A stretch of DNA of 64,000 nucleotides from Penium margaritaceum (lineage: Eukaryota > Streptophyta > Zygnematophyceae > Desmidiales > Peniaceae): NCBI GenBank assembly GCA_023375785.1, contig SZWC01001512.1:118349-182348 (forward strand), given 5' to 3'. Shown here one piece after another: positions 31,683 through 44,100 of this stretch. Within the stretch, counting starts at the first letter, position 1; every line of letters starts with the position of its first letter. The notes under the pieces were generated by a model. That model worked only from the letters and a program-made list of their open reading frames with translations, was not told the origin of the DNA and did no database searches. A program made the translations under genes and the position numbers.

Positions 31683-33130
31683 AAAGTGAAAATACCCCAA
31701 CATACCCCTTGTCCCTGCTTGAAAAAAATCCCCTTTGACTTAAAGGAAGTGTCAATGCTCATGAAACCATGGAAATACATGGAGTTTAGGAGTGTGGCAA
31801 ATTCATAAAACTAAAAGGCCATTTAGCAAATGAGGAAGTTTTATAGGTAGCTCACAATTACAGAGATGACACCTTGTATATATGGAGTGAAGACTCCCTT
31901 GGGATCAAAGAAGAAGCAGCGTTTGAGGGGTTGTGCTCAAGGACGATGGTTGTAAGGAGGAGACTGAGGCAATGGCTCATGCAAGGAACGATGAGGAATC
32001 TATGTATTGTGCTTTGCTTGAAGGAAGCTTGCACGGAATCGCATGCTTCCTAAATCAAGAAACCACCTAAGAGGTACACCCCATAATCCTTCACCATGGA
32101 GTTTGTTTTATGTTTTCTATTTATTGATTAGCAAGCAATACTCGTCATTTCCTACTCCTTAATGTGTGTTTCGTTCAATGAATGGGATGCAAGCTTAGAG
32201 TTTCTTGCCATCTGTAAACCCATTGCGTGCACATTACAAGCAGAGCAATGCAGATTAGACTAGAGTTGGGGACTTCACAAGGTCGATGAAATCAAGGTAG
32301 TGAAACCTAGAGTGTGGAGATGAGTGGGTTTTCATCTACCACCTTGAAAAGAGTATGTTTTTTGTTTAAATCCGTCGTCTTTTATTACAATTATGAGGAA
32401 TAAACATGGCATATTTTTTGGTTCGTTGAAAGTGAAAATGCACCAACCTACCCCTTAGCCCTACTTGGATTATTACCCTTTGACCTCAAGGACATGTCGA
32501 CACTGTAGCATCTATGGAAAGATATGGATTTGAGGAGTGCAACACTGTCATATAATAACAAGAATACTCAACAAGTGAGTAATTTGATAAGGAAGCAAAA
32601 GATGAAAAAATATTCACTTTGTACATAAGGGTGAAGTCTCCTTTGGGATTGAAGAAGATGTAAGCATTGGAGGGGGTGTGCTCAATGATGATGGTTTTAA
32701 AGAAGAGGCAACGGTAACATCCTATACAAGGAACAACAAGGAATCTACACATGCTACCTGGGATAAAAGAAGTTGGAGAAAAATTGCATGGTTCCAAAAT
32801 AAAGAAGCAGCCTAAGAGGCACATCCATCAAGCCCCCACCATGGAGTTTGTCTTCTAAACTTTGATTAGCAAGCAAAACTATTCATTTCCTAGTTTTTAC
32901 TACGTGTTTTGTTCAACGCATGAGATGCAAGCTGATGGTTTCTAGCCATCTCTAAGCCCATCCCATACACATTGTATGTGAAACAAGGCCAATCAGACTA
33001 GAGTTTGGGACTGCATTTGGTTGATGATACCAATGCAGTGATGCCACGATAAGAGTTTTTTTCAACAACTTCCTAAAAGTGAGTTTTCATGTACCTCTTT
33101 GAAATGAATAGATTTCTTGTTTAAATCCGC
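31683..33130 (+). repeat. two-copy tandem duplication, unit about 750 bp
   Basis: Unit 1 (about 31,683-32,426) and unit 2 (about 32,427-33,130) share many ordered blocks: AGTGAAAAT…ACCCCTT, GGGAT-AAGAAGA, GGGGTGTGCTCAA-like, AAGGAACAA-AGGAATCTA, CCTAAGAGG-ACA, CACCATGGAGTTTGT, GATTAGCAAGCAA, CAGACTAGAGTT and GTTTAAATCCG. The offset is about 745-755 bases throughout. The copies are strongly diverged with small indels, so the duplication is old. Neither unit has a long open frame. It could be a decayed LTR pair or a simple segmental duplication. Confidence 0.8.
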
Positions 33131-35127
33131 ACGTTTGCTTTATGTCTCTATTGAACATAATCCATATATTACCTTCTTGATGTGTTAATGAGAAAGACAA
33201 CTACAAGAGTACAAACACTTGTGAGGCTGTCACTGTCCATTCTGTCCCACACCATTAAATCGATGTTGCAAAGTTATCCACTTGATGGCATGCAACAAAT
33301 CACCCCTAGCAATCATGGTTTTTGTTTCTTCCTTTCGAAGGCAGAAGCAACATGGAGACAAATGCTAATCTATATGGTTTTCAAAACATAACAAAGAAAG
33401 GCTTTACTTTGTGCCACTTGCATTAAGGACATGCCTTGCGTGACATTAGAAGACATCAAAGAAGTGGAGGTTGTTGACGTAGAAAGCGTAATGGCAAATA
33501 ATTTGAGGCGTTTATTTCCCTTCTCTATTCTGTGAAAAATGCCTACAATAAACAGTACCCTTTCCAATAATGCAATGGTTGGTGTTTGGAGCTCCATGAC
33601 GATGACACGACTTCCACATGTTTTATTGCAAACACGTGATCTTGCTTACAGCACGACCGATTGCAACCCTTCATATTTGAACAGTATTTTACATAAAATT
33701 ATAGCGTAGTACATGGCATTCAAGTAATAATGTATGAAGAGAACAACTCGATGTCATAGGTTGAAGAGGAAGATTAATGTTGACTACAAGGTATAGCAAT
33801 TCCAAGTGTGAGAACTGGAAATAGTTTTCTAGCAAAAACATGTTGCAACAAAAACGTTCCATCTGAGTAGTTTCAATAGTGAAAAACTGGTCAGTATTAA
33901 CTGGACATAATTTTTGCAGAACACACCAGTTATCATACTTAAACAAAATGGAACTATTTCTACATTGTGAAAACACAATAATGTATTAGTCACTTGAGAA
34001 TACATTCATTGTAGCATTACATTCATGTTTACCATATTGGACTTATGCATGGACAACAATCATTATGCATGTATGATAGGTACAAAACACACACAACGTA
34101 GTGGTCATACACAAGTGCGATTTACGTCACTTCAAATGATAACAAAAAGACTACGCTAAAGACATGGTCTATGTGACTGTCATGAAGGACGTGCTATATG
34201 CGTTTCGGAGTGTCACATCCTTGTGCACTAGAGTGGGTGACCATGCACCAAAGCAACACAGAGCATGGGCATGTGGAGAAGGCATTCTTAGGTGCCAGCA
34301 CGTGAGACATGGGTTTCATGGCTTATACATGTGCTTCAGTTCCCATACACGCTTGACCTCTTGCCATGTTGCCCTAACCTCACTTTGGATTGTGAATAGA
34401 TGTGGATTGAGATGGAGGAGTGTTAAAACCCCTCTGCCCCACTTCAAGTTCGTTATGCTAACCCCATCCTTGTGGTGGCGGTAGTAGTTTATTTTTACAA
34501 ACCATCATGGCAACTAGTGGTGCTTATAGCAAAGAGCTTTGCATGGTAAAGTACTGGTTTGGAAGAAAATGTGCTTCCAAGTCTCAATGTGAATGACCAC
34601 TTCACCATTGACATGATTTGTTTCAATGCATGTTCACAAGAAAAATCGGTTTATGATGAAAAGAAGGTGTTCATTGTGTTGAGTTATAACAGGTCAACGA
34701 CCAGGTAACAGTTGGAAAAGATAAGCAACACCTTCTCTGAGAGTTTCCATGGCAACTTGAGACAGGTAGAAACTGTGAGTGTTTTTTATATAGCGTTGAA
34801 ACAACATCGCACACTCCTTACATCGTGATGATGGGCATAAATCATCTGAAAATATCAGGTTTAAGAATGAGTTTACTTGGCCAGAATTCATATGTGTAGT
34901 TTTTTAATTAAATAATGCATACATGACTGCAAAACAGTTCATGTGTATAAATCATATGCATCCATTCTTCACAACTAATGTTGACAACTTCTAGGTAGTG
35001 ATAAAGAAGTCTCCATGTTGCATCCCATGTACTGTGATGTTGTTGTTTAAGGTAAAAACCATCACAAACTCCCGGATGAAGGCCTTTATAAGAGTTGCAT
35101 AGGTGAAGAGATTGGGTGGGGAGTTTG
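33131..35127. other. AT-rich stretch without recognisable genes
   Basis: No conserved protein motif, RNA gene or clear repeat was seen on either strand. The largest open frame (34,164-34,484) shows no domain. Confidence 0.6.
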
Positions 35128-35676
35128 TGTTATGTCGGTGGGCATAAACGAGTCCCAAAACCCACAATTAGCCTATTTTTTGCTTTGCTGCTCCTAACCC
35201 ATTTCACGACATAGTAGCAATAGTGTTCTTCTGTGCTTGAAAGGAATTCTTCCAAACACCCCAAAACTCTCGCGCGTTGACGACCATTTTCCGGTCACTT
35301 CCAGAACTCGCCGAAATCCACTCACGGCGTTTCCCGACGTTTCAAGACTATGAGCTAAGATTGATCAAGTGACTTCGACAAAGCTCGCAAATCCCATTCT
35401 TACTCTCAAAGCCCCCCTCGTCAAACCAACAAGGGACTTCTTGAATGAGTGAATCAGAACACGGCGTCGCACCACACGAACTGCCGAACTACCAAACGGC
35501 TTGACGGAGCCTCATTTTCTTTCTCATGCATCGTTTATAGACACTGTCAACTTTTGACACTTGAAAGAACAAGGTATACTTTATTCTTCTTTAAGATACC
35601 CAGCTGAACCCAATCTTGTGAAAAATGACAGAATTTGTTTCCAACTATGAACCACTTCACTTTCGCCAGCGTAACA
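35128..35676 (+). repeat. 5' LTR of F2
   Basis: It begins TGTTATGTCGG and ends GTAACA. It matches 40,589-41,131 in order, for example GGACTTCTTGAATG, GAACACGGCGTC, CCACACGAAC and GTGAACCACTTCACTTT-like blocks. Confidence 0.9.
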
Positions 35677-35690
35677 CCAGGTATCAGAGT
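35677..35690 (+). other. primer-binding site of F2 (tRNA-iMet)
   Basis: CCAGGTATCAGAGT follows the LTR end directly and matches the initiator tRNA-Met site except at one or two 5' bases. Confidence 0.85.
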
Positions 35691-35861
35691 GCATTGATAG
35701 GGGTGGAGCAAAAGATTAATTTATACACTAACTCAAGACTCGCACGTGTCTTCCAGCATATCTCCACCAACAAGAAGTTTGTAGACCTTGCGACGAAGTT
35801 GGTGCACAGAGCGAGTGCACACGGCGACAAGCAGCGGTAACCGGCAAAGAAACCGGCGACG

Positions 35862-36960
35862 GTGGATGGCACCCCGCAAAGAACCTTCAGCCTCATCAAG
35901 GTAGATGAGCGGATGACAGCTCAAACTTTGACAAGCACAACCAATCTAGAGTCAAGCGTGCCTAACATGCCAACCCTGCTTGCACCACCAACCAGCAAAA
36001 CTCCATCAATGACACGAGACAAGATCGCGGAGCTCACTGGCCGACTGGCGTGGATGGAAGCATTTCAACAAAAGCTTTTCAAACAACTCCAGCAGTACGT
36101 CGTCAAAATCCATTACTCAAAATCGCGAGAAGTAGTGCTTGCCAATTGACTCCACACCGGCGGGGCCTCAAATTTTCTAGGGCTTCCCGAGCTATTCAAT
36201 CCGGCAAATCACAAGGGACGGACGATTGGGATCTTCCTCATGAGTTTGGAGGTGTTCTTCACCGCTACTATGGTTCACTCCGACTAACAGAAGATGAACT
36301 GCACAACCTCGCTTTTATGGGGCACGGCTTTAAGTTGGTGGGCCGATCTCATGGTCATCTAACGACAGTGGGCAGTTGTGGGCGTTGATCTAACGACTAT
36401 GACAACGTTTGCACCAGGTGTACTATCTCTTGAGAAGATCATCCTACCTAGAAATACTCAACAACACCCCCATCCAACTGGCGTGAGTTCACCCACAAAC
36501 TTGTCACTTGCTTTGGCAAGCTGAACAGGAGGTTCGCTACTGGCTACAACGACTAAAGCGGTTGACCAATGTGGCAAAGTACACGTGGAATTATTTGGAG
36601 ATCATCACCGGTAGCAACCTTGTTTAGTATGTACTCTTTTTCCAATATAACAATGATCTCAACAAGTATATTTGTAGAGCACTCGCAATCCATGACATTG
36701 CCAATGATTTACCGCAAATCATCGCAGCCGCTGAACACATCGAATCCATAGATTTCAACTAAAATTTTAATGAATCTGTTCGTCTGGCGCCCAAGGCATC
36801 AATCGCAGCAGAACAACAGGCATTGGCCATAGAGTTTGGAGAGCTCAACTCCGATGGAGATCGACACTATTGAGCACAAAGGAGATCAAGAGGCTTCTTA
36901 TAAGTGTAAAAGATCGGACACATTGCAAGGAACTGTCCTAGCCGAAACCATGGGGGGGGG
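35862..36960 (+). pseudogene. Ty3 gag of F2
   Basis: The first 95 codons are open from the ATG at 35,862: MDGTPQRTFSLIKVDERMT, TSTTNLESSVPNMP, then TRDKIAELTGRLAWMEAFQQ, a predicted helical segment shared with F1 and F3. A second frame from 36,050 carries further gag with LPHEFGGVLHRYYGSL. Later parts are frameshifted. A knuckle is readable at about 36,905-36,950 as KIGHIARNCPSRN, with the first Cys displaced by a frameshift. Confidence 0.78.
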
Positions 36961-37149
36961 TCAGCAGCAGAAAAAGTAAAGTGGAGGAATGGAGTCGCAA
37001 AATGACAGAGGACAAGAGTATACAGCAAAACACCCGTCCCCGCTAGAAAACCTACGCCGGACTATCGCCCACCCAAACGGCTACGATTGACTAATACTAT
37101 GGGGGTTTCTAAGATTCGAAAATCAGACAGGGGATATGAAGACGACCAG

Positions 37150-37480
37150 CCTATGAAACTACAAAGTGTGCAACCCGATAGTTGCAAGAGTTGCAGAACT
37201 TTGTCGGCGTGTCCTGATGGAGGTGCATCTCACAAATAAATATGTGATCAACTAGTGAAATTCTAGGTTTGAACTACAAACCTAGGACTTCTGAAGAAAT
37301 TCGCATCCGCCGACTAAAGGAGCCATTACCACTACATGTTACGTATCTAAAGGACGTATACATGTGGAGATCCTATCCAATGAGCGACAATAAGGTGATT
37401 CTGGGACGTTATTCCCTATAATAGAAGTACCCGCAAGTAGACTAGAGTAGCGGTGCTGTTTACATCAAACGCGGCAGGCA
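37150..37480 (+). pseudogene. Ty3 protease of F2
   Basis: The segment reads LSACPDGGASHK followed by TAA, then CDQLVK-like and LGLNYKP-like pieces. RRLKEPLPLHVTYLKDVYM follows in a neighbouring frame. The active-site triad is D-G-G, as in F1 and F3, instead of the common D-S-G or D-T-G. It is broken by a stop directly after the triad. Confidence 0.7.
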
Positions 37481-37622
37481 GCACATCTGCTTACCGCTTG
37501 TGTAGCCGCCAAATTCTGACCAACATGTGATAGGTAATAACAAGGCAGACGGGAATGACACAACAATTCCAATAGTTAGCGCACGTAAGAAAAAACCACA
37601 AGTTACGCCAATCTAGCTGGAC

Positions 37623-39120
37623 GTGGCAAAGAGATACTTGAGGAGACGAGCCGCGACGTGGTTGGCCCACGTCAATTTGAGCAGCACGAGCAACAAATCA
37701 GTCGCGGCAGCTAGTGCATCACCCTCATTAGCCTCATCAGCCTCATCAACATCAAAGGTTGCAAATGTTTCAGAGGAGTTTGCTCCACTCTTGAATAAAT
37801 TCAAAGGGGTATTTCTCGACAAACTACCAAGTAGACTCCCTCCCGAAAGGGATATCAACCATCGAATTGAGCTCAAACATGGTAGCAGACCCATCGTCAA
37901 GGGCACCTTCTAGATGAGCGATCGTGAACTCATGAAACTCAAGCAACAACTTAAGGACATGTTGTCCAAAGGGTTCATCCGACCGTCCGTCTTTGTGTAC
38001 GCTGTACTTATACTATTTGTGAAAAAGAAGATTCGCAAAACGCGGACGTGCATGGACTACGAGGCGCTCAATGATATCACAATCAATAACTGCTAACCTC
38101 TACCTTGAGGGGACAAACGTATTGACCAACTACCTGGGGCAAGAGTTTTCAGCAAAACCAACCTTTAGGGCGGCTACCACAAGATACACATCGCCAAAGA
38201 GGATGTTGCAAAATGGCCTTTCAAACGCGTTACGGGCACTTTGAGTTCACAGTTATGCCGTTTGGACTTTGAAATGCCCTTGAAACGTTCATGGCAATAA
38301 TGAACAAGTTTTGTAACCCACAACTCAACGATTTGATTGTGGTGTATCTAAAGGAAATCCTCATATACAGCAAGATCATAGAGGATCATCGACAAAATCT
38401 TTAAGTGCTCGAGATCCTCTTGTACGAGGAAGGTCTACGGAAAGCTCTTGGTCACATCATTGGTAGTGGAAGGATATCCATGGATCCAAAAAGCATATCT
38501 GCCTTGGCAGAATGGCCAACTAAAAAAAAACACGCAAAGTACAAAATTTCTTTCAATATTGAAACAATTATTGGAGGTTCTTGAAGGATTATTCTCGAGT
38601 TTTGGTGCCTCTTTCTGACCTTACCCACAAAACTTGCGACTTGAATTGGTGAGACAGCAAACAAGAGGTGTTTACGTCCTTACGTAAAGCTCTTACCTTG
38701 GTGCAAACCGTCTAATTAGCACATTCAACGACCGACTACATCATGGCCAGAGATGCCTCCAACCAAGTAATCAGGGCCATCCTTCTGCAAACCCATTGCG
38801 GAAGTGAACACCTTGTCGCGTATATGTCGTGGAAGCTTCACAAAGCAGAGCTCAACTATGTCGTCCACAAAAAGGAGATGCTCATAGCTATTCACGCATG
38901 CAAAACGTGGTGGTGCTATTTGGATTGTCGCAAATGTGTGGTTCGAATGGATCACCACGCCCTCAAGTACATGAAATATGCAGCACCTTAGCCAAAGACA
39001 AACTTAATGGATGGAGTTCCTTGAGTCTAACTTTGACTCCAAAACCAAGTATTGGATTGGAAAGACAAATCTAGCAGGCGTGTTCAGCCACCGACTTGAT
39101 GTCACAGACGTTAACACAGT
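37623..39120 (+). pseudogene. Ty3 RT and RNase H of F2
   Basis: An open stretch from 37,623 ends with FKGVFLDKLPSRLPPERDINH and VKGTF, then TAG, then MSDRELMKLKQQLKDMLSKG, FIRPS, LFVKKK and CMDYEALNDITI. Further RT blocks (KTNL-stop-GGYHKI, HFEFTVMPFGL) are interrupted. The palm motif is VVYLKEILIYS (38,342-38,365), so both catalytic Asp of YLDD are replaced. RNase H (38,743-39,120) reads MARDASNQVIRAILLQ, AELNYVVHKKEML, CKTWWCYLDCRK, DHHALKYM, then WMEFLESNFDSKTKY. RNase H is open for 83 codons. Confidence 0.88.
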
Positions 39121-39149
39121 ACATATTCAAGTGGATACATACGTGCCAA

Positions 39150-40250
39150 AGTTATTTGTGCGTGGATACAAGGACCATGGAGCCTATAACATGAAAAAGT
39201 TCCACTTTGCAGGCTCCTATTGGCACCAAAAACTAAAAAATCAAGGTGTCATTCCCAAAGTCAAGGAGCTACAATGCATGCTTCTGAAGGAATGTGATGA
39301 CACCTGCCAAGGAGGTTAAATTTGAGCTGACAAGACTTCGATGAAACTCGCCAAATACTATGTGTGGGACAAAATGAGGGTTGACGTTGCAAACTTCTAC
39401 AAAAGATGCAAAATATACCAAAGACACAAGAGTTGGTCCACCAAACCCCTTTGTTTGGTACAATCAATGTCAATATAAGAAAAACCATGGACCGAAATCT
39501 CCATGGATTTTGTAACAGGTTTGCCCGTGACATTGAGGGGGTTCAATGCCTTATTTGTCTTTGTTCACATGTTCTCAAACATGACGCAGTTTATCCCAAA
39601 CACTACGAATGTAACCCTGAAAGGAGTAGCACGAATATTCCTTGACCATATCTTTGACTATAGGGGCCCACGGGCAATCACGAGTGGTCGAGATGCACAG
39701 TTCACTAGCCAGTTGCGGCAAGATTTGATGCAGCACTATGGGAGTTGACTGGATTTTTCAATGGCGTTCCATTCGCAAACCGATGAACAAACAAATCGCA
39801 CCAATCATACGATCAAACAACTCCACCAAACTCTATGTGAAACTCACGACACCGATTGGACTGTCAAGCTCCTTATCGTCGAGTTTGAATACAACTCATC
39901 AACATCAATTTCAACAAGGAAAACACCATTTGAGGTGGTTTACAAAGCAGAGCCAACCACCCTAATTGACCGACACACCAAGAGCAACATCCCTCTCATT
40001 GGCACTCATCGACAAAACGTTTTTGCAATCTAGGCAAAAACTCGTCAAACCCTTGAAAAAACGGAAGGCGTTACGGAGGAACAACCCAACAAACATCGAT
40101 AAACCAAATAGTTCAAGAAAAGTGACATACTTTTGCTCAAATCCACAATACTCAAACTCCATGGATCCAGCAACCCTAAGCTCAAACCCCGGTGGTTGGG
40201 TCCTTTCCACATTTTGGAGAGGGGCACTCTAATCGTTGCAAAACTTCGAC
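39150..40250 (+). pseudogene. Ty3 integrase of F2
   Basis: Blocks in order are CKIYQRHKS (remnant of the zinc-binding domain), EKPWTEISMDFVTGLPVT with the first catalytic Asp (about 39,480-39,530), FVFVHMFSNMTQFIP and GVARIFLDHIFDYRGPRAI. TSGRDAQFTSQL has Gly at the usual first Asp of SDRD. FHSQTDEQTNRTNHTIKQL has Asn at the usual catalytic Glu. IVEFEYNSSTSISTRKTPFEVVY follows. Two of the three catalytic acids are therefore changed in addition to frameshifts. Confidence 0.85.
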
Positions 40251-40365
40251 TACTCGACATCATGCATATTTATCCGTACTTCCACATCGTCAAATTTTGG
40301 TACCATGTCAATCCGGCAAAAGATTTTCCTGCATGCGTGGCACTTGTCCCGCCACCCACGAATGC

Positions 40366-40486
40366 GGACGGTGACCACAAATACAAGGTTGAGGAAATCC
40401 TTGACCATTGCCGACAAAGAGGCAAAAACCAATATTTGGTCAAATGGAAAAACCATGACACATCACATAAAAGTTGTATAGTGTAA
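40366..40486 (+). pseudogene. chromodomain at the end of F2 pol
   Basis: The frame reads DGDHKYKVEEILDHCRQR, then GKNQYLVKWKNHDTSHKSC, ending at TAA near 40,486. This is the chromodomain fold of chromovirus integrases (Y-x-V-E-x-I-L … Y-L-V-K-W-K-x-Y), thought to guide insertion to heterochromatin by binding methylated histone H3. Two of the aromatic cage positions (Tyr, Trp) are kept; the third, usually Tyr or Phe, is His. The final helix is truncated by the stop. Confidence 0.87.
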
Positions 40487-40574
40487 AGTAAATTCTCGGA
40501 CATTCATCCTCTTGTCTATAACTACCGAGCCCGACTCTGGCCACGTGATAGTAACACGCCGGGACGTCGCGGCT

Positions 40575-40588
40575 AGAGAGGGGGGAAG
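40575..40588 (+). other. polypurine tract of F2
   Basis: AGAGAGGGGGGAAG immediately precedes the 3' LTR start TGTTATG. F3 has AAAGGGGGGGAAG in the same place. Confidence 0.88.
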
Positions 40589-41131
40589 TGTTATGCTGAT
40601 CAGCATACACAATTCTCAAAGCACAAAAGTGGTCAATTCTTTGCTTTGCCATTTTCAACTTAATTCATGGCTTAGTTGCGACGGTGTTTTTCCGCTCTTG
40701 AGGGGAATTCTATTGAATACCCCGGACTTTTTGCGCATTAACGTCCATTTTCGGTTAGTCGTGGAACTCACCGAAATACACTCACAGTGTTTCTAGACAT
40801 TTCAAGACAACGAACGACAATGGATTGAGTGACTTTGACAGAGCTTGCAAACTGCATTGTAAATCTCAAAGCTCCCTGTGAAACCAACCAAGGACTTCTT
40901 GAATGTGCAAATCGGAACACGGCGTCCCACCACACGAACCGTCAAACCACCAAACTTGACCGAGCCTCGTTTTCTGCCACATGCATCTTGTATACACACC
41001 GTGGAGTCTGAACACTCACAAGAACGAAGTATAATTTTTGCTCCTCACACATACACAAGTGACCCCAATGTTGTGAGAAGTGACAAACTTTGTTTTCAAC
41101 AGTGAACCACTTCACTTTTGTTAATGTTGCA
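40589..41131 (+). repeat. 3' LTR of F2
   Basis: It starts TGTTATGCTGATCAGC and ends GTTGCA. It pairs with 35,128-35,676. The start carries a 16-bp perfect palindrome (40,592-40,607) not present in the 5' copy. Confidence 0.9.
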
Positions 41132-44100
41132 ATTTTAAACTTTGTAGGAATTAAAAGAATTTTGAATGGGTCCCAATGCCACGCGCTCTAGCAGGTGCCC
41201 ATAAAATCCTTTCCCAAATGTTCAAATTAAATTTTTGGTGGGGTTCATAGCTGGTATGAATGTCAATCAAAAGGTGCATTCGGTGAAAAAATGTACATCT
41301 GTAAAAGGGCACACTTGGTATAATCAGAATTGTGTAATGACCCTTGTTTTCCAAAAGGTAATCCCTCATTACAATGAACAATACTATGTTTTATGTAGTA
41401 TTCACCACTAAACATTATACCAAATCCTTTGTATGTAAGTGGATTCTCTCCTAAAAAACAAGGTCATTTCTTAATCTCTATGTTGTGAGGGAGCCATGAG
41501 TCCACATCCGTACTCTCCATGGTCGACAACACATTTTATAATCGATCATTACTTTGCAATAGGCACATGATGAGGTTTATAGACAGTTCATAGACAAATT
41601 AGATTCCCACCTTTTGTTTTTATAATGTATTATTACATAGTTCCTGTTTTATTAAAAGATAATCCTAAATAAAGGCTATAGTTAAAATTTTGACATCAAT
41701 TTGTGGGATTTTCTAAGGAGTTGTATTTGCCAAGTACTCGTTGTGGTTATTACTCACACTTTTGGTTTTGTTTGGCTGGTATCATGATTTATAGTCTTCT
41801 CTTAACTTGCTTTTGTATGAAATACTATACTCCATTTCTTTTTGTTGTGGTAAGTTTGTAATCGTGAAATCGTGCTATCAACTTTTGTACATCTAATAAA
41901 ACGTTCAAAAGCATGAAAACTATCGACATAAACCCCTTTGAACACTTGGCCTAAAATGGGACATGATGAAAATGTAACCCCATAGAAGTTTTATATCGAA
42001 TCTTAATTGCACATCTAATTGCAACATCCTTTCTTACAAAAGTTTCTTAATTTGAATTTTTTTCGTCCTTTCTTAGTAAAATGTGTATGCATGCTCACGT
42101 TGCATTCTCATTTTTTAATACTTTGGATTTACTAGTGAATAAAAAGCCATACTCAATCATTGAAGTTGGAATGTTTTTTATTCTTATGATAACTAGGAAA
42201 TGATTTTTTTAGCGTGTAAGAAGTTGCTTTATATACAAGTCTGGCTTGAAAAGGAAAGTGCCATGAAGACCGTTACATCCAGGTGTTCATGTTTCAGTTT
42301 AGAAATACTGGATTTTGAACTTGGATTCTCAAAAGTTAAGTCATAAAGAGAAACAAGGATTTTTCTTATGAGGTCAGTCAAAACTAATTTTCTATGTCAT
42401 TAAAAACAACGAGTACGGTGGTGTGTACAGGTTATGTGATGTTTGAGTCTTAAACAAAGCCATGAATACTGAAACAAGTAACACACATACTTTAACTCGA
42501 TATGTGTGTTTTAAGGTTACCTCCATCAGTAGAGGTGTGCAAGGTTAAAACTACGAATGCTTGATTATGCATATAATAATGCATAGTTTTAACTGACATT
42601 CTTCTAGAATACATCACTCTTTCTGTGAAATTCAAAGCTCATTTCCAATGTTGTTGTAATATCTATTATTTCGTCTTAGAGTGAGTTCCATTTGTGGCAC
42701 ATATTGTTTCAAAATTTTGATTACGCAACAATCAGAGTATATGTTAATGGTTGCCAAATTCCTTACTAGCATGCGTATTATTCATGGAGTATAAGATGGT
42801 CTTGGGATATGTACGGCTTGTTTCGAGGTCACAATATTTGATTCTCAAGACGTACTTCCTTGTAAAATGGTATACGAGCTAGATTCTTTGACAAACCTAG
42901 TCTGGAAAACATCCCAAGTGTGGATTTGAATCAAGAGGAGTGTCGTAGTGGGTATTCCATCGTGTTACTCCTCCTCCACCCATTGAGCACCGCGAGGGCC
43001 TTGTTTCCATGTGGCTGTGCCACTTGGTAGTATTTGGTTAGGGTCCATGTTTTGACATCCGTGCCCTATGATGACCGTGTCCATTTAGGTGTGATGCTTG
43101 AGAGCCAAAATGGCTATGGTGGCTAGTCACTTGGCCTCCTTAGACTAATTATTCTGAGGGCCTATGCTTTGGTTCCACACATAGTCGTAAAACAGCCCAC
43201 AACTAGTGTAGTTATATCCATGAATACTTGAAATCAACAAAAATGGATTGCTTGCCATTGTGGCTTAACTACAATGTTTTCTTGTATGTCTGTGGTTTTA
43301 AGTGCTATCATGAAGGTGGTAGAAGAAACGAATGTAATTCATCACAATCTGAGATGTTCTTCAACTCATCACCTTCAAAATTTTGTTGAATTTCATGAAG
43401 GTTTCTATCATTCTACTGTAGTGTGTAGTTTTGCAAGAGGATATCACCAAGGTGTGCAGAAAAAAGGTGTTAAAGGAACATGAGAGATGGATTTTCACAT
43501 CATCCTTGATCATCGCGAAGGCTTGTACAAATCAAAATAAAATAATAGTAATTTGGTAGAATCCTTGGTTGGTTCCAACTGTTCTTGGCATTCAAGGGCT
43601 GAATGTCCTTGGAAATTTGCATCACACACATTTAGGCCACCATTAAAATTTTCTTGAAAATTCTATATGTTTGCGTATTGGCCTCACCACCTTGTGATTT
43701 CATACTTAATGCCCCTCTTCGATTCTTTTTGGTTGAGTGGCTAGTGTCTAATTTGACAATTGAATCCCTTTGAAGAGACTGTCAAATAACACTATTTAAA
43801 TTACGCATAGAAATGATTTGTGATTTGGTGGAACATCCTTAGAGTATAGATACATTAGTTCTATGAAGTGTAATGTTTCTAATGCATTGGATTTTCTTAC
43901 TATGGAATCTTTGTTCGAATCCATCTTCATGTCCCTTTTGGTTGCGCCTTCTTGTTGTTTCCTATGGCCATGCTTAAACAAATTGGGTATGCATGTGCGT
44001 TTTTTCATATGTTGAAAACTAGGTTTGATTCATTTTAACCACATTTGGTTCCTTGTCAATTGAATTGTTTTGGTCGTTTGTTCAAATTACAATAGAATGA

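Larger units (their letters stand above)
35128..41131 (+). mobile_element. Ty3 chromovirus-type element F2, complete but inactive
   Basis: About 6.0 kb with LTRs of 549 and 543 bp, initiator tRNA-Met primer site, gag with zinc knuckle, protease, RT, RNase H, integrase, a C-terminal chromodomain and a polypurine tract. This order (RT before integrase, chromodomain at the end) is diagnostic of Ty3 chromoviruses. The LTRs are clearly diverged and pol has many stops. The flanking five bases (GTTTG left, ATTTT right) do not match, so target duplication is lost or mutated. Confidence 0.92.

Noticed and set aside
35100-35127. Purine-rich GGGTGGGGAG just left of the F2 5' LTR, suggesting another element ending there
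   Set aside because: No Ty3 coding or chromodomain sequence precedes it, so a shared-LTR arrangement is not supported.
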